A stretch of DNA of 34,841 nt from Nitrospina sp. (GCA_018697205.1 JABHTG010000139.1:1-34841), one strand, 5' to 3'; numbered from the stretch's first letter, positions 25,384 through 34,003 are shown. A program made the numbers and translations. The notes: generated from the letters alone by a model not told the origin.

Positions 25384-25411
25384 TTGATTGTCCACGTTGT
25401 TATAGTATAAG
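25384..25411 (+). promoter_or_regulatory. Candidate promoter for the FAD oxidoreductase gene
   Basis: TTGATT (25384-25389) and TATAAG (25406-25411) are separated by 16 bases in the 162-base gap after the ACP gene. Transcription would start near 25418, about 75 bases before the ATG. The gene could also be read from the ACP promoter. Confidence 0.35.
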
Positions 25412-25492
25412 AGCTGATTTTGTTGTCAGTTTATGCAGTATTTTTTGAATTGTGAAGAACCCCTCAAATTTTTTTTAAACTCAAGGATATTT

Positions 25493-26893
25493 ATGAAGTA
25501 TGACGTTATTGTTGTTGGTTCTGGATTATCCGGCCTAGCGGCTGGCATACGTCTTGCCATGTTTGATAAAAGGGTTCTTATAGTTGAAAAGCATACAGTA
25601 GTTGGTGGACTAAACTCTTATTACACTCGAAAAAATCGAACCATTGATGTCGGTCTTCATGCTATGACCAATTATGCGCCAAGAGGAGAACGCAATACCC
25701 CACTAGGAAAACTATTAAAACAACTCCGGTTTAGCCATGACGATTTTCGTCTTTATGAGCAGGAAATTTCTGAGATTCGTTTTCCCAGCAAGTGCTTGCG
25801 CTTCACTAACGATTTTGACTTTTTAAAGCAAGAGGTCTGTGAGCAGTTTCCTGACCAAATGGACGGATTTATGGGGTTGGTAAAAAAAATAGAGTCATTT
25901 GACGAGCTCTCGTTAATCTCAAGTAAGTGGGCATCTTCTCAAGATATTTTGAGGGATTTTATTTCCAACCCGGTTCTTATAGACATGTTGTTTTGCCCTC
26001 TCATGTATTACGGCAATGCATCGGAACGGGATATGGATTTTTATCAGTTTGTAATCATGTTCAAGAGTATTTTTATGGAAGGATTTGCTAAACCATTAGG
26101 TGGAATGCCTTATATTTTAAATCTTTTAGTAGATAAGTATCAAAGTCTTGGCGGTGAGTTAAGAATGGGGGCTGAAGTACAATGCATAAACTCTGAAAAA
26201 GGAATTTTTAAATCCCTGACTCTAGTTGGTGGTGAAGAGTTGGTTTCAGAGTCTTTGATTTCTTCCATGGGTCACATTGAAACTTTAAGGAAATGCGACC
26301 CTAAATTAATAGAGGGAGTTCCCAATGAGGGGCAGGTATCTTTTATAGAATCTCTTTTTGCCCTGGATCGGGAGCCTAGAGACCTTGGTTATTGTCGGAG
26401 TATAATATTTTTTTGTACGGATAATCGGTTCCGCTATGAAGTCCCGAAAGGCTTAATAGACGTTTCCAGCGGAGTATTGTGCTGCCCTAACAACTTTCAA
26501 TATCCAGAACCTTTATTAGAAGGAATGATCCGGCTAACAAACTTGGCTAGCTTTCAATTGTGGGATGATCTTCCGCGGAGAGAATATATAAAAGCAAAAA
26601 AAGAGTGGCGATCTAAAGCGCTAGAAAGTTTATTCACATTTTTCCCAGACTTTCGAGATTCTGTTATCTTTTCGGACACATTTACTCCTAAGACGATTTT
26701 TAAATATACCGGTCATGCCAACGGGTCAGTTTATGGGTCACCCTCTAAGTTAAAGGATGGTATTACTCCTGTAAGGAACTTGTTTATTTGTGGGACGGAT
26801 CAGGGTTTTTTGGGTATTGTGGGGGCAACTTTAAGTGGTATTTCAATGGCGAATCTACATATTCTGCAAAACAAAGTCGCGCCAATTGTGTAG
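25493..26893 (+). CDS. Phytoene-desaturase-like (CrtI family) FAD-dependent oxidoreductase
   Basis: A 466-residue flavoprotein. The FAD dinucleotide-binding fold is MKYDVIVVGSGLSGLAAG with the GxGxxG core at 9-14, then VLIVEKHTVVGGLNSYYTRK, where a GG-substrate loop follows. The C-terminal block NLFICGTDQGFLGIVGATLS closes the FAD site as in CrtI/CrtISO desaturases. The middle is divergent, so it may act on something other than phytoene. The start at 25493 has AAGGA about 8 bases upstream; an upstream ATG at 25433 would add 20 residues without a good site. With the ketosynthase and ACP it forms a three-gene set that could desaturate or isomerise a carrier-bound polyene or fatty chain. Confidence 0.85.
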   Translation: MKYDVIVVGSGLSGLAAGIRLAMFDKRVLIVEKHTVVGGLNSYYTRKNRTIDVGLHAMTNYAPRGERNTPLGKLLKQLRFSHDDFRLYEQEISEIRFPSKCLRFTNDFDFLKQEVCEQFPDQMDGFMGLVKKIESFDELSLISSKWASSQDILRDFISNPVLIDMLFCPLMYYGNASERDMDFYQFVIMFKSIFMEGFAKPLGGMPYILNLLVDKYQSLGGELRMGAEVQCINSEKGIFKSLTLVGGEELVSESLISSMGHIETLRKCDPKLIEGVPNEGQVSFIESLFALDREPRDLGYCRSIIFFCTDNRFRYEVPKGLIDVSSGVLCCPNNFQYPEPLLEGMIRLTNLASFQLWDDLPRREYIKAKKEWRSKALESLFTFFPDFRDSVIFSDTFTPKTIFKYTGHANGSVYGSPSKLKDGITPVRNLFICGTDQGFLGIVGATLSGISMANLHILQNKVAPIV

Positions 26894-26924
26894 CTATATT
26901 TTATCCCATATTGATAGCACAGTA

Positions 26925-26982
26925 TTTTTTGGTCGTAGCTACGCCATAAAAAATGAATCTATTGAACTTAATTTAATAGATT
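26925..26982. repeat. Two inverted repeats, probable terminator region
   Basis: The first element, 26925-26953, is an imperfect palindrome: T6-GG-(T)-CGTAG then CTACG-CC-(AT)-A6. Its core CGTAGCTACG is a perfect 10-bp palindrome. The second, 26956-26982, pairs AATCTATT with AATAGATT over an 11-base loop. The first, with T6 on one side and A6 on the other, could stop transcription in either direction. It lies 32 bases after the oxidoreductase stop. Confidence 0.45.
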
Positions 26983-27019
26983 TGGTTTAAAATTAATTGT
27001 TATATAGGAGTAATCTTGT

Positions 27020-27094
27020 ATGATTTCTTGTTTGTGCTTGCCTCAAAAAAAGACTTTCACCTCGCAGAGGATTTGTTTAATTCGTGAACCTTAA
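27020..27094 (+). CDS. Possible 24-residue leader peptide before GT9
   Basis: This ORF reads MISCLCLPQKKTFTSQRICL and four more residues, from ATG 27020 to TAA 27094. It has a good TAGGAG ribosome site 9 bases upstream, better than that of the GT9 gene, whose GTG start at 27084 lies inside it in another frame. It could act as a translational coupler for GT9, or be a chance ORF. Confidence 0.3.
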   Translation: MISCLCLPQKKTFTSQRICLIREP

Positions 27095-28277
27095 TCTCCT
27101 TCGATGGATAGATGAAATATTTGGTCCAATAATAGCCCGGTTACTTTTTATAATTGGGTTGGTTTTTGGCCGCTCTAGTAAACTCAAGAGCCCTCTGGAA
27201 TATAAAACTGTTGAAAAAGTTCTTATAATTAAGTTCTTTGGGGGAGGATCTATACTGTTAGCGTCCCCCGCTATTTATAGTATAAAAAAGGTCCACCCAG
27301 ATGCTCAGATAAGTATAATCACGCTTTCCGAAAATAAACAAATTTGTTCACTACTCAAGGCAATTGATAAGATTTATTATTTAGACCTTAAGAATCCATT
27401 CGTCTTTTTTTTTAAATACTTCAAGCTTCTTCAAGAAATCAAGAATACAAATTATGACTTTATTGTCGATCTGGAATTTGTAACCAATTTTTCTGCACTA
27501 ACAACCTTGTTGATTTCGATTGTTTCCAAGCCTTGTGCCACAATTGGTTTTTCCTCACCCTCTAAATGGCGAAATAAAATATATTCCATAGCGATTCCTT
27601 TTGATCATAGCCGCCATATCACAGAAATTTTTGCCAAGCTATTTTTCCATTTGGTTGAGAAGCCTTTTAAAGTCGATTTCGAAAGACCCAAAAAAGATAT
27701 TATTTCGTTAGCTGAATTGTCACCACCTACCAAGGAAATTTTAGATGAATATTCAGAATCCAATAATATTGTTTGTGTCAATATAAATGCTGGGAAAATA
27801 TGTCATCTTCGCCGGTGGCCTCAAGAAAATTATGCTGAATTAATTATTGGTTTGCATGATCGATTTGGAGTTAAAACGGTCCTTGTTGGAGGAAAAGATG
27901 ACGTAAATTATGTCGAAGATTTTGTTGCAAAAATTCCAAAAAAAAATGATATTTTTAATCTCTGTGGAAAAATATCAATTAAAGAGCTCGTAGGTTTATT
28001 TACTAAAAGCCGCTTATTAATAACAAATGATAGCGGGCCTTTACATATAGCCAGTATAGTTGGTTTGCCTACTGTCTCGTTCTTTGGCCCTGAAACTCCA
28101 TATCTCTACGGTCCATTGGGGCCGGAGCATCATGTCTTTTATGAAGACATTTTTTGCAGCCCTTGTATAAATATTTATAACGCTAAAGCGTCGAATTGCA
28201 ATAATAATATTTGCCTTAAGAGTATTGAGCCAGAGACTGTAATGAAAACAATCGAAGAAAAAAAATTTCTATCATGA
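27084..28277 (+). CDS. Glycosyltransferase family 9 (heptosyltransferase-like)
   Basis: A 397-residue GT-B enzyme resembling the ADP-heptose:LPS heptosyltransferases. The N-terminal region has a hydrophobic stretch (about 15-32) that may anchor it to the inner membrane. The Rossmann start is KVLIIKFFGGGSILLASPAI, and VNINAGK marks the second domain. The donor site is TNDSGPLHIASIVGLPTVSFFGPETPYLYGP, which keeps the DSGPxH motif. A Cys-rich tail (CSPCINIYNAKASNCNNNIC) is similar to that of some WaaC-like enzymes. It adds a sugar, perhaps a heptose, to an LPS-type or other lipid-linked acceptor. The stop overlaps the next gene as ATGA. A small upstream ORF overlaps its GTG start. Confidence 0.88.
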   Translation: MNLNLLRWIDEIFGPIIARLLFIIGLVFGRSSKLKSPLEYKTVEKVLIIKFFGGGSILLASPAIYSIKKVHPDAQISIITLSENKQICSLLKAIDKIYYLDLKNPFVFFFKYFKLLQEIKNTNYDFIVDLEFVTNFSALTTLLISIVSKPCATIGFSSPSKWRNKIYSIAIPFDHSRHITEIFAKLFFHLVEKPFKVDFERPKKDIISLAELSPPTKEILDEYSESNNIVCVNINAGKICHLRRWPQENYAELIIGLHDRFGVKTVLVGGKDDVNYVEDFVAKIPKKNDIFNLCGKISIKELVGLFTKSRLLITNDSGPLHIASIVGLPTVSFFGPETPYLYGPLGPEHHVFYEDIFCSPCINIYNAKASNCNNNICLKSIEPETVMKTIEEKKFLS

Positions 28278-29371
28278 AATCGCTGATTTTTAAAAAGCAT
28301 CTTAATTTTAAATTCATTATTCGTATGGTGAATTGGCATCTGAATTATTACTTTTTAGGTAAAGGTACACCGATAACAGCAGGTGTTTATATCAATGATG
28401 TCTGCAATTATCACTGCATAATGTGTGATATCCGTATGAAAGAAAAACCGGTGATTTACCCGCGAGAAGCACAGGAACGTGATATTGACGCATTGAGTGA
28501 CATGGGGGTAATTTACTATTCGATAAGTGGCGGGGAACCAACGTTAGTAAAAGATCTTCCAGAACGTTTGGCTTATGCCAGTAAAAAGCTTCCATATGTT
28601 CACCTTGTTACAAATGGATCAACTATGACGGCTGACTTGGCCAAACGTCTTGGAGCTACTGGTATTCAAGAGATTAGTATTTCTCTGGATGGTTTAGAAA
28701 GTTTTCATAACCAGATGCGGGGAGTTTCTAACGCTTTTGAAAAGGGTTGGAAGGCCATAAATCTATTACAGACGCATGCTCCACAAGTTGATGTGGTGGT
28801 CAATTCTATTTTAACCCCGTACAACCTTGAAAGCCTTCGCGGTCTCAGAAAGAAATTAGAAAATAGTTTCCCTGAAATATATTCAAAATATTTACCTCTC
28901 ACTTATCATGAACTGTTTCTTAATGCTGAAAAAAACACTTTTTTTCTAGAGGGAGAAGAGCCTGCTTCTGTCGAAGAAATAAAAGAATTTATTGAAGAAG
29001 CGATCAAGGATTCAAAAATTGTAAATTCAGCTCAATTTTTGCGTCGAGCCGTGCATTTTTTTAATGGCTCTAAAGATGTTTTACCAGAACAAAAAAAGTG
29101 CACTTATCCCTACTATTCGATACAATTTGATGCTTCCGGTCACCCTACGCCCTGTTTAACGGGATGCATGCCTGAAAGTGACTCAAAAAGTGCTAGTTTG
29201 AAAAGTTATATTCAGTCCCCTAGTTATAAAGGATTGCAAAAAAAACTTGAGGGTTGTGAGAAGTGTCGTGGAAGTATGATGCTATGCTATTATGAGCCTA
29301 GATTAAATTTTCCTCTTCATCAGTTATTACTTAGTTCATTTAGCGGGAAGGAAGACCTGAAAAACGCTTAG
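28274..29371 (+). CDS. Radical SAM enzyme with C-terminal Cys-rich region
   Basis: A 365-residue radical SAM protein. The cluster Cys are C44, C48 and C51 in CNYHCIMC. SGGEPT (SAM amino group), LVTNGST and ISLDG (SAM ribose) follow in the normal order. The C-terminal 80 residues hold at least eight Cys, including CLTGC, CEKCRG and MLCYYE, and resemble a SPASM or twitch-like auxiliary cluster domain. The reaction is unknown. The first 28 residues are basic and aromatic (LNFKFIIRMVNWHLNYYF), perhaps for membrane contact. It overlaps GT9 by 4 bases, so the two are translated together. The fusion gene follows after a 208-base gap. Confidence 0.88.
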   Translation: MKSLIFKKHLNFKFIIRMVNWHLNYYFLGKGTPITAGVYINDVCNYHCIMCDIRMKEKPVIYPREAQERDIDALSDMGVIYYSISGGEPTLVKDLPERLAYASKKLPYVHLVTNGSTMTADLAKRLGATGIQEISISLDGLESFHNQMRGVSNAFEKGWKAINLLQTHAPQVDVVVNSILTPYNLESLRGLRKKLENSFPEIYSKYLPLTYHELFLNAEKNTFFLEGEEPASVEEIKEFIEEAIKDSKIVNSAQFLRRAVHFFNGSKDVLPEQKKCTYPYYSIQFDASGHPTPCLTGCMPESDSKSASLKSYIQSPSYKGLQKKLEGCEKCRGSMMLCYYEPRLNFPLHQLLLSSFSGKEDLKNA

Positions 29372-29579
29372 ACTTTGGACTAGCTTTGAGGTGGAGTAAT
29401 GACTGTTTATTTTTACTTCTTTGTAAATAGCGATCTAAAATATTTCTGATAATCAAAACTAATTCTTTAAAGCCCTTAGTTTATTTTGTATATTGAGTAT
29501 TTTATTTATAGAACGGCACAAGTATTAAAAACCCGAGCACTTGATTTTTTCTCTGGACGGAGTTTAAAGGAGACTTTGG

Positions 29580-31886
29580 ATGATTTCGAAGCTTATTAAA
29601 AAATTCTACAATGAAGATGTTGAGGATTTTTGCACGCGGCTGTTATATTTTTTTAACACAATTGACAGCTTTTTTATATTTGCTGGAGTAACCGCAGCGG
29701 CAATATGTGTTCCCAGTGAAGTTTCTCTTCCTTGGCTTCTTTTGTTTGGGGTTATCGCTATTTCTAGTATTTTGTTGTCTGACTTTCATCCGTTATTTAT
29801 TTTATTGTCGATCCCTCACCTGCTCTTAGTTTTCTTTTTACTAAGTTTTCCTCCAGAGCTAGCTTTTGAAAGCTTGGTGGTTTGCTTCGGAATAGTTTTT
29901 GCGATTCAGTTTATTTTTATGGGGCTGCCTGATTCTATCGTAGGAAGGGATATTAAAATAGCATTTATCAAAATTTTAAATTCCCTTCCCACTATTGCCC
30001 CAACCACATGCTCAGTTTCTATTAGTGTGTTTTTTTCATGGGTTCTTTGTTTAAATCTTTTGGCGTCTCAAAATGCTGCCATCGGTCCAAGCTCGGTTTC
30101 ATTCTTTATTTTAATATCCTTAATTATTGCTGCAGGAATAACTCGTTATCTTAGTCCGCGTACTATGATTTCAAAGTTTGGTAAATTCCCTTCTCAAAAA
30201 ACATATTTTCAAAAAGTTGTTTTACTTAATATAGATGGGTGCCGGTTTGACCATTTTACGAATCTAGAAATGCCTACAGCCCGGCGTTTGGAGTCAGAAG
30301 GAACCAGCTTGGTAAATGGTGCTACAACAGTTTATCGCGCGTTAACTAATCCTGCATTTGCAAGTATTCTTACTGCCACGCCCCCCACTGTTCACGGTGT
30401 CAAAAACAACAACTTTGGTCAGTTTATTCGTACGCAGGGAATTCCAGATATTGTTAAGACTCAATTATACGGTTCTATGCACGTCAAACATTTTTCAAAG
30501 GAAGAATGGAATACTCGAATTATATCTCTACCAACTACATCTATATACGGTTGTGATGACGTTATGGTTGATTGGTTTAAGAAAGATTTTATTTCTCAGG
30601 AAGACACCAGATTTTTTGTTCTTGATTTTAGCGAAGCAGATTTTTTAGGTCACGCCTATGGGAGTCATTCCAAAAATTATAAGGAAGCTATTCAGAGAGT
30701 GGATAAAAAGATTGGTAATGTTGTGGACTGGTTAGATGAAGATGGGCGAGGAGATGATACGGCAATTATAGTTTGTTCCGATCATGGAATGTATCATATC
30801 GACCATTCATATCTACTTTTTGACGAAGAAAAGTACGTTCCGTTTATTGTTAGAGGAAAAGGAATCAAAAAAAATGAAAAAGTTTCTGATGAGTTTTCGA
30901 TCATGGATATTGGTCTCACGGTTTGTTTTCTTTTGGGAGTTCCCTACCCTAAGCGCTCAAAGGGTAAAGTGCTTATCGAAGCCATTGAAGAGTTGGATGC
31001 AGATAAATTAAAAAATAAACTTGCAAATAAATTTAACCAAATCCACTATAATTTGGAGGCAACAGTTTATGATCAAAGCCATCCGGAGATACTTTCAGGA
31101 GATCATAAGTGGTACCTAAATATGTTTCGTCAAAATTGCACAAACGGAGATAGCAAGAGAAAAAAGATTCTAGACTTTGGTTGTGGAACAGGATTTGTTG
31201 GTAGTATTGCCATCCAAAATGGAGCTCCTTATGAAAAGTTCGTTTGCGTGGATAGTTCAGAGGAAATGCTTGAATTAGCAAGGAAAAAGCTAAACGGGAC
31301 CCAAAATGTCCATTTTTTCCGTAGTTTAGAGGAACTTAATGGAGAAAAATTTGATATAATAACCATTAATTCAGTTTTGCATCACTTTCCTGACCCTGCA
31401 AAATTACTCGCCAATCTGGAAGATCACTTAGAACCGGGAGGGCTTATAATTGGCGGACATGAACCTAATGTGCAATTTGCTCAGAATCCTTTAGCTAGAT
31501 TGGCTGCTAGAATTTACAAGGGTTTGGGAGGGGCGGTTGCATTTCCTGAAGAAATGTTAGATAAATTTAACCAAGAGTTAGAGTTGGGGAATGATACTCG
31601 AGGATTTCCTAGGGTTAATCAAGAAGAGGTTCAGCAAGTTGTTGATTGGCACTCACCCACAGAACAAGATTTACATACAATCGCACAGGGTGTAGGTTTT
31701 AATGGCAAAGAGTTTTTAGAGAAAAGTTTAACTTGCTGCGATATTGATATTTATGAAGAATATACTACATTCTTCTGTAGAAATTCGTTAGAAAGTTCTC
31801 CATTGTTTCAAAGAATATTAGAAAAAGGATTTCGTTCAATGTTTACAGGAAATCTTTTTCGATATCAGTTAACTAAGAGGAAGTAA
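29580..31886 (+). CDS. Membrane / alkaline-phosphatase-superfamily / SAM-methyltransferase fusion
   Basis: A 768-residue protein with three parts. Residues 30-190 contain about five to six hydrophobic helices. Residues 213-465 are a nucleotide-pyrophosphatase/phosphodiesterase-like fold: metal Asp219 (LLNIDG), probable nucleophile Thr256 (ALTNPAFASILTATPPTVHG), D354 and H358 (SEADFLGHAYG), D401 and H402 (CSDHGM), and His409. Residues 525-630 are a class I methyltransferase: motif I KILDFGCGTGFVG (529-541), CVDSS for the ribose-binding Asp, and a motif IV-like NSVLHHFPDP. The last 130 residues are a helical, acidic region. I know of no standard family with this order. The GGAG ribosome site is 9 bases before ATG 29580. 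The next gene, a GTG start, follows one base after the stop. The likely role is phosphate transfer or removal plus methylation on an envelope lipid or glycan, which is an inference. Confidence 0.85.
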   Translation: MISKLIKKFYNEDVEDFCTRLLYFFNTIDSFFIFAGVTAAAICVPSEVSLPWLLLFGVIAISSILLSDFHPLFILLSIPHLLLVFFLLSFPPELAFESLVVCFGIVFAIQFIFMGLPDSIVGRDIKIAFIKILNSLPTIAPTTCSVSISVFFSWVLCLNLLASQNAAIGPSSVSFFILISLIIAAGITRYLSPRTMISKFGKFPSQKTYFQKVVLLNIDGCRFDHFTNLEMPTARRLESEGTSLVNGATTVYRALTNPAFASILTATPPTVHGVKNNNFGQFIRTQGIPDIVKTQLYGSMHVKHFSKEEWNTRIISLPTTSIYGCDDVMVDWFKKDFISQEDTRFFVLDFSEADFLGHAYGSHSKNYKEAIQRVDKKIGNVVDWLDEDGRGDDTAIIVCSDHGMYHIDHSYLLFDEEKYVPFIVRGKGIKKNEKVSDEFSIMDIGLTVCFLLGVPYPKRSKGKVLIEAIEELDADKLKNKLANKFNQIHYNLEATVYDQSHPEILSGDHKWYLNMFRQNCTNGDSKRKKILDFGCGTGFVGSIAIQNGAPYEKFVCVDSSEEMLELARKKLNGTQNVHFFRSLEELNGEKFDIITINSVLHHFPDPAKLLANLEDHLEPGGLIIGGHEPNVQFAQNPLARLAARIYKGLGGAVAFPEEMLDKFNQELELGNDTRGFPRVNQEEVQQVVDWHSPTEQDLHTIAQGVGFNGKEFLEKSLTCCDIDIYEEYTTFFCRNSLESSPLFQRILEKGFRSMFTGNLFRYQLTKRK

Positions 31887-31887
31887 A

Positions 31888-33408
31888 GTGAAGATTATTT
31901 TTCCTGTGATGGGTGCTGAAAATATCTCCGTTGCGGTTATGGTGACCCTATGTAAAGACTTGGGACACTCCGTGAAGGTTGCATTCGACCGAGCCCTTTT
32001 TGATGATAAACAATATTTTTCTATCGATTTCTTGGCAAACCTGTTTGATAAGAAAAAACAGGTTATAGATCAAATTATTAAAGAGAAACCAGATGTCCTC
32101 GCTATGTCAGTTTTCTCAGATAATTACCAGTGGTCGTTAGATCTTGTGCGAAGGGTGAAAGAAAAACATAAGGATTTTGTTACTGTTTGGGGTGGAATCC
32201 ACCCAACATCGGTACCCAATGAAGTAATAAAAGAAGATGCTGTAGACTTTGTGATTGAGGGAGATGGTGAGTTACCGATGAAAAAGTTGCTACACGCATT
32301 GGAAAACGGGAAAGTCTTTGAGGATGTTCCTAATCTTTGGTTTAAAAGGGACGGGAAAGTTTTTCCAGGAAAGCATACATATCTTAATGAAGCGGGAAGT
32401 TTTCCAATACCAGATAAAAATGTTTTTGAAGGTTTTATTCCTATGGAGGAATATTATCTTACAGTTACAAATAAGGGGTGTATACAAAAATGCTCATTTT
32501 GTTCGGAGAACTTCAAATTTGATCATGAAGCCGAATTAAGAGAAGGGTCATTTATACGTGAGAAAAGCGTGGATACCGTTATTCAAGAGCTTAAGGAGAT
32601 GAAAGAACGATATAACCTGAGATATATAGATATTAAAAATAATGTTCTATCAGGCAGTAAAAAATGGATCAGTGAGTTTTGTGAGAAATACCCAAAAGAG
32701 GTCGGTTTGCCCTTCAGAGTTATGGTTCAGCCTCTACAACTACAAAAAGATTATGCCTCAATGTTAAAAAAAGCTGGTTGCCACCATGTTCAAATGGGTA
32801 TTGAGTCTTTCAATGCAAAAGTAAGGAAGGAAGTCCTTCTCAGGGATGAGACCACCGAGCAGGTTATAACAGCACTTGAAAAGCTGGATGAGGCGGGTAT
32901 TAATTTTTCAGCTGATCTCATATTAGGACTCCCGGGAGAAAAAGAGGAAGATCTAATATACGCTCTTAAGACTTTATCGCCTTGTAAGCATTTGATTAGA
33001 GCTAGTATTTTTTGGCTCCAATACGCTCCCAGTGTTGATATTACTAAGCAGGCTATGTCTAAAGGATTTATTGGAGAAGATGAGGAAAGATTAATTAATG
33101 AAGGACGTCAGGATAATTATTTGTCTACTGGTTCTCCGATGGAAGGTGAGCGCAAGAGAATTTTAAAAACCTACCATATTTTATATCGCTTGATTCCCAT
33201 TGTCCCTCATAAGCTAATGATGTGGATGCTTGATACCGGGATCTATAAAACTTTTAGATATATTCCTTTTCAAATTTCATTGATAATTGCTGTTGATGTT
33301 TTTGTTTCTTATTATCGTAAAGATTACTACGCTAAGTGGATAATGAAGTGGTATATAAAACAGCTATGGAAAAACCTCACAGGGCAAACTAAGTATATTT
33401 CAAATTAA
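31888..33408 (+). CDS. B12-binding-domain radical SAM protein
   Basis: A 506-residue class B-type radical SAM enzyme. Residues 1-140 are a cobalamin-binding-like Rossmann domain: VWGGIHPTSVPNEVIKEDAV and FVIEGDGELPM match the family pattern, without the DxHxxG base-off motif, as is common in this class. The radical SAM core has C198, C202 and C205 in CIQKCSFC, then IDIKNNVLSG, MGIESFNAKVRKE and ADLILGLPGE. The last 90 residues are basic with hydrophobic stretches. Family members methylate unactivated carbon atoms or make rearranged products in lipid, hopanoid and natural-product pathways. It starts one base after the fusion gene, so the two proteins are almost certainly made together. Confidence 0.9.
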   Translation: MKIIFPVMGAENISVAVMVTLCKDLGHSVKVAFDRALFDDKQYFSIDFLANLFDKKKQVIDQIIKEKPDVLAMSVFSDNYQWSLDLVRRVKEKHKDFVTVWGGIHPTSVPNEVIKEDAVDFVIEGDGELPMKKLLHALENGKVFEDVPNLWFKRDGKVFPGKHTYLNEAGSFPIPDKNVFEGFIPMEEYYLTVTNKGCIQKCSFCSENFKFDHEAELREGSFIREKSVDTVIQELKEMKERYNLRYIDIKNNVLSGSKKWISEFCEKYPKEVGLPFRVMVQPLQLQKDYASMLKKAGCHHVQMGIESFNAKVRKEVLLRDETTEQVITALEKLDEAGINFSADLILGLPGEKEEDLIYALKTLSPCKHLIRASIFWLQYAPSVDITKQAMSKGFIGEDEERLINEGRQDNYLSTGSPMEGERKRILKTYHILYRLIPIVPHKLMMWMLDTGIYKTFRYIPFQISLIIAVDVFVSYYRKDYYAKWIMKWYIKQLWKNLTGQTKYISN

Positions 33409-33412
33409 ACCT

Positions 33413-33428
33413 TTTAATAATTATTAAA
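33413..33428. repeat. 16-bp AT-only palindrome
   Basis: TTTAATAATTATTAAA is a perfect palindrome five bases after the B12-radical SAM stop. It is too AT-rich to be a strong intrinsic terminator and may be a chance event. Confidence 0.3.
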
Positions 33429-33515
33429 TTCTCCAGCTAAAAAACCTTCCTTTTTTTTAATATATAATCTATAAGAAACTATTTTATCAAGGGGGAAGGC
33501 TTGGTTAGGGCATGG

Positions 33516-33524
33516 TGTTATGAT
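33516..33524 (+). promoter_or_regulatory. Extended -10 promoter before the 33548 gene
   Basis: TGTTATGAT matches TGnTATAAT in all but one base. No good -35 is seen, as expected for extended -10 promoters. Transcription would start near 33531, leaving about 17 bases, with the AAGGAG ribosome site at 33538-33543 inside it. Confidence 0.4.
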
Positions 33525-33547
33525 ATTCATTCAAATCAAGGAGTCTT

Positions 33548-34003
33548 GTGCGTAGTAAATTTTTGGATCCCTATTCTTTACTTCTTAGCCTGTCTTCATT
33601 GGCCATTTTAACCATCGGTTTTTTTCATTTTGACAACACTGTGGCGCAAAAAAGGGCTTTGATGATGGAAATTATTCAATATAAACCAGGTGATAAAGTG
33701 GCCTATATGAGAGCCACTGTTTCAGGGCGGACAGAAACAGGGATGCTTATTCTTGAAGATATTGTAGGTACTAAAATAGTAACTGATCTGAAAGACGATA
33801 GTTTGTATCTGGGAAGCCTTGTTGCGTTGAAAGGTGAAATAGAGGCGAGTCGAAACTTTAAGGTCGATACTATTGAAATTTATCCAAGTATCACCCTAAA
33901 AATTATATTCTCGTTGCTCGCAGTAATAGTTTTATTTTGGAAGCTTCTAGGTCAAGTTAAAATAAGCCCTCAAGGTTTAATTCTACCTCCTCAAAATAAT
34001 TAA
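33548..34003 (+). CDS. Small membrane-anchored protein, possible OB-fold
   Basis: I do not recognise this 151-residue family. An N-terminal helix (about 9-27) and a second at 117-134 bracket a beta-rich middle. That middle, with KVAYMRATVSGRTETGMLIL, VGTKIVTDL and GSLVALKGEIEASRNFKVDT, reads like an OB-fold of the NfeD or CcmE sort, or a nucleic-acid-binding anticodon-like fold. It probably faces the periplasm between the two helices. GTG start at 33548 with AAGGAG 4 bases upstream. Its stop is 7 bases before the next gene. Confidence 0.68.
   Translation: MRSKFLDPYSLLLSLSSLAILTIGFFHFDNTVAQKRALMMEIIQYKPGDKVAYMRATVSGRTETGMLILEDIVGTKIVTDLKDDSLYLGSLVALKGEIEASRNFKVDTIEIYPSITLKIIFSLLAVIVLFWKLLGQVKISPQGLILPPQNN

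Noticed and set aside
29399-29449. A 16-codon ORF with a GGTGGAG-like ribosome site in the gap before the fusion gene
   Set aside because: It is very short, has no overlap with a start codon, and its sequence looks like random AT-rich DNA.
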